From assembly GCA_964393105.1 (NCBI GenBank), contig CAYMSM010000035.1, positions 1 to 13,386 on the forward strand: DNA of 13,386 nt, read 5' to 3'. The position numbers and the translations under genes are program-made. The stretch comes from CALMEC01 sp964393105. Lineage in GTDB: Bacteria > Actinomycetota > Thermoleophilia > Miltoncostaeales > Miltoncostaeaceae. The first letter of the stretch is position 1; each line of letters begins with the position of its first letter. Shown piece by piece: positions 1 to 5,079 of the stretch. The notes below the pieces were generated by a model, which saw only the letters and a program-made list of their open reading frames with translations, was not told the DNA's origin and searched no databases.

Positions 1-336
1 GATCGTGATGTGCTTCGTCCCAGGCGGGCAGTGCAGATAATCCCATGGACGCATCCGCCGTTCGCGGCCCTCGACGATGGCGATGCATTGCCCGGACAGC
101 ACAAGGAATCCCTCCTGCCCGCTCTCGGCGTGGTAGTAGCCGGGCCTCTCTCCTGGATTGAGGATGTGGACGCCGATCCCGAGCAGCGGCGATGGCGAGG
201 ACGGCGACTCGAACGTGCACCATGTGCCACCGCCCTGGACGGTCTCCCAGCCGATCTCAGCGAGGTTCAGGATGAACCACCCGTCATCGGTCGGCATCCG
301 TCCGGTCGGGGTCGCTTCGATATCCGCTTCGTTCAT
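1..336 (-). CDS. Cupin-domain protein, N-terminal 112 residues (partial)
   Basis: This gene starts with ATG at 336-334 and stays open to the left edge, so its C-terminus is missing. Translation gives a small beta-barrel cupin. The first cupin motif is around residues 66-82 (GYYHAESGQEGFLVLSG, with H69, E71 and E75 as likely metal ligands) and the second around residues 99-109 (DYLHCPPGTKH, with H109). The first motif has HxE where the classic form has HxH. Substrate and reaction cannot be told from the fold; members include sugar isomerases, dioxygenases and non-enzymatic binding proteins. It is divergent from ffh with only 38 bp between start codons. A TAGCCT box lies 6 bp before the ATG and there is no Shine-Dalgarno sequence, so the mRNA may be leaderless. 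Confidence is high for the fold and reading frame, low for function. Confidence 0.85.
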   Translation of the reverse strand, partial: MNEADIEATPTGRMPTDDGWFILNLAEIGWETVQGGGTWCTFESPSSPSPLLGIGVHILNPGERPGYYHAESGQEGFLVLSGQCIAIVEGRERRMRPWDYLHCPPGTKHITI

Positions 337-342
337 AGACCC

Positions 343-348
343 AGGCTA
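343..348 (-). promoter_or_regulatory. Putative -10 box of the cupin gene (leaderless)
   Basis: Read on the minus strand, TAGCCT fits the TANNNT actinobacterial -10 pattern and is followed by six bases and then the ATG. Transcription would begin at or next to the start codon. The same arrangement (TACCCT, six bases, GTG) occurs before the gene at 12471. No convincing -35 was seen. Confidence 0.4.
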
Positions 349-356
349 CCGTCGAG

Positions 357-362
357 TACAAT
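357..362 (+). promoter_or_regulatory. Putative -10 box of ffh
   Basis: TACAAT (5 of 6 to TATAAT) ends 12 bp before the ffh ATG. The expected start of transcription leaves a leader of only a few bases, and no Shine-Dalgarno sequence precedes the ATG. No good -35 hexamer is visible at the usual spacing. Confidence 0.45.
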
Positions 363-374
363 CCCGGGTCGCTG

Positions 375-1694
375 ATGTTCGAGAATCTCTCCGACAAGCT
401 CCAGGGCGTCTTCTCCGGTCTACGTGGCCGGGGCAAGTTGACGTCGGCGGACATAGACAAGGCGATGCGCGCGATCCGGCTGTCGCTCCTCGAAGCCGAC
501 GTCAGCCTGCCGGTCGTCAAGCAGCTGACCGATGCGATCAAGGCGCGTGCGACCGGCAGCGAGGTCATGTCGTCGCTGACGCCGGACCAGCAGGTCATCA
601 AGATCGTCAACGAGGAGCTCGCCACCTTGATGGGCGGCACCGCGGCGCGGCTGCCCATGTCGTCCAAGCCGCCCACGGTCATCCTGATGGCGGGGCTGCA
701 GGGCTCGGGCAAGACAACGTTTTGCGCGAAGCTCGCACGGCACCTGCGCAGCGAGGGACGTGCGCCGCTCCTCGTCGCGTGTGACCTGCAGCGGCCCGCG
801 GCCATCGACCAGCTGGAGGTGCTGGGCGGCCAGATCGGGGTGCCGGTCTACCGCGAGGACTCCAAGGACCCGGTCGTCGTCGCCCGCAACGGTCTCCGCG
901 AGGCCCGCCGGACCGCGCGCGACGTTGTCATCGTCGACACCGCCGGCCGGTTGTCGATCGACGAGGAGATGATGGCGCAGCTCATTGCCGTCAAGGCCGA
1001 GGTTCAGCCGACCGCGGTCGTACTGGCGTTGGACGCGATGACCGGCCAATCCGCGGTCGAGGTCGCGCAGGCGTTCCAGACCGCAGTGCAGTTCGACGGG
1101 GTCGTGCTGACAAAGCTCGACGGTGACGCGCGAGGTGGGGCGGCATTGTCGGTGCGTGCCGTGACGGGGAGGCCGATCCTCTACGTCGGCACCGGCGAGA
1201 AGGTCGACGACCTCGAGGCGTTCCACCCGGATCGCATGGCTCAGCGGATTCTCGGCATGGGGGACGTGCTCAGCCTGATCGAGAAGGCCGAGCAGACGAT
1301 CGACCACGAAAGCGCCGAAAAGCTGGGCAAACGTATCCGTGGCGGCGAGTTCACGCTCGACGATTTCCTCGAACAGATCCAGCAGATACGCAAGATGGGT
1401 CCGATTAGCGGTATTCTCGGCATGATCCCCGGGTTCCGCCAAGCGGCGAAGCTCAAGGATGCCGACATCGACGACGGTCAACTCGATCGCGTGGAGGCAA
1501 TCGTCAGAAGCATGACCCCGGCCGAGCGACGCAGGCCGGACATCATCAAGGGCAGCCGCCGCAAGCGTATCGCGGACGGCAGTGGTACGAAGGTCCAGGA
1601 CGTCAACCAGCTCCTGGCACAGTTCAAGCAGATGCAGAAGATGATGAAGCAGATCGGCAAAGGTGCCCGTCCGCAGCAGCTCTTCGGCAGCTGA
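375..1694 (+). CDS. ffh: Signal recognition particle GTPase Ffh (SRP54)
   Basis: This is the protein part of the signal recognition particle. It binds signal sequences of nascent membrane and secreted proteins at the ribosome, together with 4.5S RNA, and docks with FtsY. The 439 residues show the whole family plan: an N-terminal helical domain (1-95), then the G domain with P-loop GLQGSGKTT at 107-115, DLQRPAA at 137-143, DTAGR at 188-192, TKLDGD at 246-251 and GTGEK at 272-276. The methionine-rich M domain (about 295-430) holds GMIPGF and the RNA-binding part near RRPDIIKGSRRKRIA, and ends in QMQKMMKQIGKG. Length is normal. It heads the ffh-rpsP-khpA-rimM-trmD cluster, 19 bp before rpsP. Neither ftsY nor the SRP RNA gene is in the window. 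Confidence 0.98.
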   Translation: MFENLSDKLQGVFSGLRGRGKLTSADIDKAMRAIRLSLLEADVSLPVVKQLTDAIKARATGSEVMSSLTPDQQVIKIVNEELATLMGGTAARLPMSSKPPTVILMAGLQGSGKTTFCAKLARHLRSEGRAPLLVACDLQRPAAIDQLEVLGGQIGVPVYREDSKDPVVVARNGLREARRTARDVVIVDTAGRLSIDEEMMAQLIAVKAEVQPTAVVLALDAMTGQSAVEVAQAFQTAVQFDGVVLTKLDGDARGGAALSVRAVTGRPILYVGTGEKVDDLEAFHPDRMAQRILGMGDVLSLIEKAEQTIDHESAEKLGKRIRGGEFTLDDFLEQIQQIRKMGPISGILGMIPGFRQAAKLKDADIDDGQLDRVEAIVRSMTPAERRRPDIIKGSRRKRIADGSGTKVQDVNQLLAQFKQMQKMMKQIGKGARPQQLFGS

Positions 1695-1713
1695 CACTTT
1701 CCGAGGGAGGACC

Positions 1714-1977
1714 GTGGTCAAGATTCGCCTCGCCCGCGTGGGCAGCAAGAAGAACGCGATCTACCGAGTCGTCGTCGCCGACGCCCGCTCTCCGCGGGAC
1801 GGACGCAACATCGAGACGGTAGGCCGCTACAACCCCCAGCTCCAGCCGTCGCTCGTCGTGCTCGACCTGCCGAAGGTCAGGGACTGGATCGGCAAGGGCG
1901 CGCAGCCGTCGGCAGCGGTCGCCAAGCTCATCAAGATCGCCGAGGCCGACGCGCTCACCGCCGCTTCGGCGGCCTAA
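1714..1977 (+). CDS. rpsP: 30S ribosomal protein bS16
   Basis: This 87-residue protein is the small-subunit assembly protein bS16. It begins with the family hallmark VKIRLARVGSKKNAIYRVVVAD and continues with RSPRDGRNIETVGRYNP. The frame is open further upstream, but the start is fixed at GTG 1714 by homology at residue 1 and by a GAGGGAGG Shine-Dalgarno tract at 1703-1710. The alanine-rich C-terminus (ADALTAASAA) is short compared with many actinobacterial bS16 tails. It lies 19 bp after ffh and its TAA directly abuts the next start codon (GTG 1978), so coupled translation is likely. Confidence 0.97.
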   Translation: MVKIRLARVGSKKNAIYRVVVADARSPRDGRNIETVGRYNPQLQPSLVVLDLPKVRDWIGKGAQPSAAVAKLIKIAEADALTAASAA

Positions 1978-2226
1978 GTGGCCGATTCCGCGGCCATCCA
2001 AGGGATGATCGCGACGCTCGCGCGTGGCCTGGTGGAGTCGCCGGAGGACGTGCGGGTCGATGTACGCGAGGACGGGGACCGGGTGGTGTTCGAGCTCGTG
2101 GTGCCCGACGGGCAGCGCGGCCAGGTCATCGGCCGCGGCGGGCGGATCGCATACGCACTGCGTTCGATCACCCAGGCCGCCGGGCGCTCCCAGGGCACCC
2201 GCGCGACGCTCGACATCGTCGACTAG
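1978..2226 (+). CDS. khpA: KH-domain RNA-binding protein, KhpA-like
   Basis: This 82-residue protein consists of a single KH domain. The GxxG loop is in VIGRGGRIAYALRSITQAA (about residues 44-62), matching the GKxGR-type loop of the family encoded between rpsP and rimM in many Gram-positive bacteria. KhpA with its partner KhpB binds RNA and affects cell division and translation in firmicutes; its role in actinobacteria is less clear. The start is GTG 1978, immediately after the rpsP stop, with MADSAAIQGMIATLARGLVESP matching the usual N-terminus in length. It lies 16 bp before rimM and is surely in the same transcript. The gene symbol rests on family and position. Confidence 0.9.
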   Translation: MADSAAIQGMIATLARGLVESPEDVRVDVREDGDRVVFELVVPDGQRGQVIGRGGRIAYALRSITQAAGRSQGTRATLDIVD

Positions 2227-2242
2227 TGGAGCACGAACGGCA

Positions 2243-2764
2243 GTGGCCGACGACCTGGTCGTGATCGGTCGGATCGGGCGACCGCATGGCGTCGGCGGTG
2301 AGATGCGCGTGCTACCGACCGGTGCGACGCTCATGACGGTACGCCCAGGAGATCACGTGATGTTGGCCGGCGCCGGTGCGGGCCCTGGGCGCGCGGCCGA
2401 GGTCATCGCACTGCGGCCGGTCGATCGCGGCGTCCTGGTCCGTATTCGCGGCGTTGATGCTCGCGAGGACGCCGCTGCGTTGACCGGGGCCACGGTCTCG
2501 GTCTCGCCCGATCGGCTGGCCGCGATCGTCGAGCCCGACGAGTTCTACGTGCGTGAGTTGGTCGGCTGCGTGGTCTGCGCCGGAGATGCCGTCCTCGGCA
2601 CGGTGACCGAGGTCTCTCCCGGCGCCGCGAACGACGCGCTCGTCGTCACGACCGAAGCCGGGCAACAGATCCTCGTGCCCTTCACCAAGGACGCGGTGAC
2701 CGGGCTCGATCTGGCCGCTCGCCGCGTTTTGATCCGGGACGACCTGTTGGGGGACCCTCCGTGA
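2243..2764 (+). CDS. rimM: Ribosome maturation factor RimM
   Basis: RimM binds uS19 and helps mature the 3' domain of 16S rRNA in the 30S subunit. The 173-residue product has the N-terminal RimM domain (VIGRIGRPHGVGGEMRV at about residues 7-23) and a C-terminal PRC-barrel domain (EFYVRELVGCVV near 98-109, then ILVPFTKDAVTGLDLAARRVLI near 144-165). The longer open frame upstream overlaps khpA and lacks family similarity, so GTG 2243 is chosen; a GGAG at 2228-2231 is a distant Shine-Dalgarno sequence. Its TGA overlaps the GTG of trmD (GTGA at 2761-2764), the usual coupled arrangement of this pair. Confidence 0.95.
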   Translation: MADDLVVIGRIGRPHGVGGEMRVLPTGATLMTVRPGDHVMLAGAGAGPGRAAEVIALRPVDRGVLVRIRGVDAREDAAALTGATVSVSPDRLAAIVEPDEFYVRELVGCVVCAGDAVLGTVTEVSPGAANDALVVTTEAGQQILVPFTKDAVTGLDLAARRVLIRDDLLGDPP

Positions 2765-3450
2765 GGATTGACGTCTTCACGCTTTTTCCCGAGTGGTTCG
2801 ATTGGATGCGTCGACCCCGGCACCTGGCCCAAGCCGGCATCGCGTCAGGGCTCGAGGTGCGCTGTTTCTCCTATCGCGACAGCTCGCCGCTGGTGGGCCG
2901 GCAGGTGGACGACGCGCCGTATGGCGGAGGCGCGGGAATGCTTCTGCGCGTCGACGTCGTGGCTGCCGCCCTGGAGGCGGTCTACGACGAGCCGGCCGAG
3001 CAGGTGCGTGACCGTCGCCGTGTGGTCGTCCTGACGCCGCGCGGGCGTCAGTTCTCCGATTCGGTTGCGCTGGCGCTCGGCTCGTCCGACGAGCTCGTGC
3101 TCCTGTGCGGACGGTATGAAGGCTTCGACGAGCGGGTGCACGAGCATCTGGCCAACGACGCGATCTGTCTGGGGCCGTTCGTGCTTGCCGGTGGCGAGGT
3201 CGCGGCAATGGCGATCATCGACGCCGTCGGGCGACGCCTGCCAGGTGCGCTCGGCAACCCCGAGAGCCTGGAGCGCGAGTCGTTCGGCCAAGCCCTCGGT
3301 GGTGGTGTCGAGCACCCCCACTACACGCGCCCCGCCGAGTTCGGCGGTTGGGGCGTTCCCGCTGTGCTGCTGTCGGGCAATCACGCGGCGATCGAGCGCT
3401 GGCGTGAGGAACGCGTTCGTCCGTATCGCGGGTACGGGCCTGGGTGCTAG
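2761..3450 (+). CDS. trmD: tRNA (guanine-N1)-methyltransferase TrmD, with unusual active-site residues
   Basis: TrmD methylates G37 of tRNAs with a GG pair there, using S-adenosylmethionine in a trefoil-knot fold, and prevents frameshifting. The 229 residues contain DDAPYGGGAGM (50-60), the knot motif LLCGRYEGFDERV (114-126), VLAGGEVAAMAIIDAVGRRLPG (141-162), PHYTRP (186-191) and VLLSGNHAAIERWR (202-215). Two family positions differ: the usual IGDYVL is LGPFVL (137-142), and the DS[FH] motif that carries the catalytic aspartate is ESF, with Glu at residue 173 (codon GAG at 3277-3279). The C-terminus is slightly short. The start overlaps rimM by GTGA. Identity is certain; whether activity is normal cannot be told. 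Confidence 0.96.
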   Translation: MRIDVFTLFPEWFDWMRRPRHLAQAGIASGLEVRCFSYRDSSPLVGRQVDDAPYGGGAGMLLRVDVVAAALEAVYDEPAEQVRDRRRVVVLTPRGRQFSDSVALALGSSDELVLLCGRYEGFDERVHEHLANDAICLGPFVLAGGEVAAMAIIDAVGRRLPGALGNPESLERESFGQALGGGVEHPHYTRPAEFGGWGVPAVLLSGNHAAIERWREERVRPYRGYGPGC

Positions 3451-3453
3451 GAT
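3445..3453 (+). promoter_or_regulatory. Putative extended -10 promoter for rplS
   Basis: TGCTAGGAT fits an extended -10 (TGN plus TANNNT) and overlaps the trmD stop codon. It would start transcription near 3460, giving rplS its own leader of about 30 bases that contains the AAGGAG Shine-Dalgarno sequence at 3481-3486. No good -35 is visible, as expected for the extended class. rplS may therefore be transcribed from this site as well as from upstream. Confidence 0.4.
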
Positions 3454-3491
3454 GCCCGCTGATTTGCGGACCGATCCCCGAAGGAGCGTGT

Positions 3492-3839
3492 GTGAGCAGC
3501 GTCATCGAGAGCCTGGAGCGCATGCAGCTCCGAGACGATGTCCCCCAATTCAAGGCGGGCGACACCGTCAAGGTGCACTTCCGGGTCATCGAGGGTCAGC
3601 GCCAGCGGGTGCAGGTCTTCGAGGGCGTCGTCATCAAGCGGCAGGGCTCGACGTCGCGCGAGACGTTCACGGTGCGCAAGCAGAGCTTCGGCGTTGGTGT
3701 CGAGCGTACGTTCCCGGTGCATTCGCCCAAGATCGAGCGTATCGAGCGCATTGTCGAGGGTGATGTTCGCCGGGCCAAGCTCTACTACCTGCGCGGCAAG
3801 GTCGGCAAGAAGGCGCGCGTCCGCGAGAAGCAGCGCTAG
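3492..3839 (+). CDS. rplS: 50S ribosomal protein bL19
   Basis: This 115-residue protein is bL19, which sits at the 30S-50S interface. Family features are DVPQFKAGDTVKVHFRVIEGQRQRVQVFEGVVIKRQG near residues 16-52, then TFTVRKQSFGVGVERTFPVHSPKIERI and the basic end RAKLYYLRGKVGKKARVREKQR. The frame is open upstream, but the AAGGAG at 3481-3486, five bases before GTG 3492, together with the family N-terminus, fixes the start. Length is typical. It lies 41 bp after trmD and 24 bp before rnhB. In many actinobacteria a lepB gene follows rplS; here rnhB follows directly. Confidence 0.97.
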   Translation: MSSVIESLERMQLRDDVPQFKAGDTVKVHFRVIEGQRQRVQVFEGVVIKRQGSTSRETFTVRKQSFGVGVERTFPVHSPKIERIERIVEGDVRRAKLYYLRGKVGKKARVREKQR

Positions 3840-3863
3840 CGCTGATTCCGCGTTCTCGCTCGC

Positions 3864-4580
3864 ATGCCGCCACGCACGAGCGCAGCGAAACGGACCGCGT
3901 CGCTGTTCCGGTTCGATCGTAGGCTCGGCGTCAGGGTCGTCGCCGGTACCGACGAGGCCGGGCGTGGGTGTCTGGCCGGCCCGCTCGTGGCCGCAGCGGT
4001 GGCGTTCGACCTCGAGTTGCTCACCCGGGCGGCCAGACGCGACCTGGCCGGGCTCGATGACTCCAAGCGTCTGACAGCGGCGGCGCGCGCAAGCCTCGCT
4101 TCGGCCATCGTGTGTCACGCCCAGCAGGTCGTCGTCAGGGCCGCGTGCGCCCCGACGATCGACCGCGATGGCCTGCACACGTCCAACCTGCGCCTGCTGG
4201 CGGAGTGCCTGGCCTCGATCGATCCGCTGGCCGATGCCTGCGTCGTCGACGGGTTCCGGCTGCCCGACCCGGCGCCTGACCACCAGGCCGTCATCGATGG
4301 TGATGCCACGTCCGCTGCCGTGGCGGCCGCATCGGTCATCGCCAAGACCACTCGGGACCGCATGATGGTCGGGCCTGCACACGCGAGGTGGCCCCGATTC
4401 GGCTTCGCGCGGCACGTGGGGTATGCGACGCGGGAGCACCAGGATGCACTGCGGTCCGGTGGCCTGAGCCCGCTTCACAGACGATCGTTCCGTTCGGTCG
4501 CATACCCGGAGATGTATCTGTTCGAGGGGGACGGGGGCGTATCCACGGATGCGTCCATCTCGAACGCCCCCGGGATGTGA
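3864..4580 (+). CDS. rnhB: Ribonuclease HII
   Basis: RNase HII cuts RNA in RNA-DNA hybrids and starts removal of misincorporated ribonucleotides. The 238 residues carry the catalytic set: D30 and E31 in GTDEAGRGCLAGP (28-40), LDDSKRL (64-70), D129 in CVVDG, the block DGDATSAAVAAASVIAKTTRD (145-165) and D165. The family core ends near LHRRSFRSV (about residue 212). The last 26 residues are an extension that overlaps the 3' end of yraN on the other strand. The N-terminal run TSAAKRTASLFRFDRRL supports the ATG at 3864, although no Shine-Dalgarno sequence precedes it. It may be translated from the rplS transcript. Confidence 0.95.
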   Translation: MPPRTSAAKRTASLFRFDRRLGVRVVAGTDEAGRGCLAGPLVAAAVAFDLELLTRAARRDLAGLDDSKRLTAAARASLASAIVCHAQQVVVRAACAPTIDRDGLHTSNLRLLAECLASIDPLADACVVDGFRLPDPAPDHQAVIDGDATSAAVAAASVIAKTTRDRMMVGPAHARWPRFGFARHVGYATREHQDALRSGGLSPLHRRSFRSVAYPEMYLFEGDGGVSTDASISNAPGM

Positions 4581-4900
4581 TCGACGCGACGCCGGCGACG
4601 GCTCATGTCGATCGCGATGACGTCAAATCGAGCCGACACCCCCGACAGGTCGGGGCGGTGGGCCAGAAAGAGTCGCGCGGCATTGATCATGCGACCGCGT
4701 TGGGCGTGACGGATGGGATCGTCCAGCTCGGATGTCTCTGCCCGCGTCTTGACCTCGACGAACGCCAGCACCCCCGCGCGTAGCGCAACGATGTCGAGTT
4801 CGCCGCCTGCACCCGACCAGTTGCGCGCGACGATCTTCCACCCTCGCCGGACGAGATGCCGTCCGGCGAGGGCCTCTCCACGGTGTCCATGTTCGGGCAT
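4475..4900 (-). CDS. yraN: YraN family protein (UPF0102), putative endonuclease
   Basis: The 141-residue product is a small PD-(D/E)xK nuclease-fold protein. Motifs: E9 in GHRGEALA, GGELDIVAL (residues 32-40, with D36) and FVEVKTR (47-53, with E49 and K51), followed by RFDVIAID and VDHIPGAF at the usual family end. About 28 more residues follow the core, and this tail is antisense to the end of rnhB. The frame is open back to GTG 4939, but MPEHGHRGEALAGRHLVRRGW matches the family N-terminus, so ATG 4900 is chosen. yraN usually lies in the same direction between rnhB and comM; here it is inverted and divergent from comM, sharing a mirror-image promoter region. Its biochemical role is not settled. 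Confidence 0.93.
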   Translation of the reverse strand: MPEHGHRGEALAGRHLVRRGWKIVARNWSGAGGELDIVALRAGVLAFVEVKTRAETSELDDPIRHAQRGRMINAARLFLAHRPDLSGVSARFDVIAIDMSRRRRRVDHIPGAFEMDASVDTPPSPSNRYISGYATERNDRL

Positions 4901-4924
4901 GGGGAGACCGTTGCAGGGCGACGT

Positions 4925-4952
4925 GTCACAGCGCGACACGTAGGTGTGTCAA
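4925..4952 (-). promoter_or_regulatory. Putative yraN promoter
   Basis: On the minus strand, TTGACA (4952-4947) is separated by 16 bp from TGTGAC (4930-4925), with 24 bases from there to the ATG at 4900. The -35 is perfect and the -10 weak (TGTGAC against TATAAT). The same elements are conserved at the mirror position before comM, which supports a functional role. Confidence 0.4.
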
Positions 4953-5027
4953 TTCACGCTCGACTTTGTGTCAATTGTCGACGCGCTTGCGAGATGTCAC
5001 GTGAATTGACACACACACGTGACGTTA

Positions 5028-5055
5028 TTGGCACATCTACGTGCAGCGCTGTAAC
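5028..5055 (+). promoter_or_regulatory. Putative comM-dprA promoter
   Basis: TTGGCA (5028-5033), a 16-bp spacer, then TGTAAC (5050-5055), 24 bases before the GTG at 5080. It is the mirror image of the yraN promoter candidate. A perfect TTGACA further upstream at 5006-5011 has no good -10 at standard spacing. No Shine-Dalgarno sequence is seen before the GTG. Confidence 0.4.
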
Positions 5056-5056
5056 A

Positions 5057-5071
5057 CGTTGCAGTGCAACG
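5057..5071. promoter_or_regulatory. 15-bp perfect palindrome in the comM leader
   Basis: CGTTGCA, a central G, then TGCAACG. It lies just after the candidate -10, about where transcription would start, so it could be an operator or a small hairpin near the 5' end of the mRNA. The mirror copy before yraN keeps only the outer TGCAACG half. Confidence 0.45.
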
Positions 5072-5079
5072 GTTTCGGC

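Larger units (their letters stand above)
4923..5057. promoter_or_regulatory. Six-site phased TTGACAC-like operator array
   Basis: Each arm holds three motifs facing its own gene. On the plus strand: TTGACAC 5006-5012, TTGGCAC 5028-5034 and GTAACAC 5051-5057. On the minus strand: TTGACAC 4974-4968, TTGACAC 4952-4946 and GTGACAC 4929-4923. Spacing within an arm is 22 and 22-23 bp, about two helical turns, so the sites face one side of the helix. This is the layout expected for cooperative binding of one regulator. The regulator is unknown. The motifs also resemble -35 hexamers, so some serve a double role or are only promoter elements. Confidence 0.6.

Noticed and set aside
4901..4939. Extended N-terminus of yraN from GTG 4939, with the matching extension of comM from GTG 5041.
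   Set aside because: The two extensions resemble each other only because the DNA is an inverted duplication. Their differences fall mainly at codon positions 1 and 2, and both proteins match their families from the later starts.
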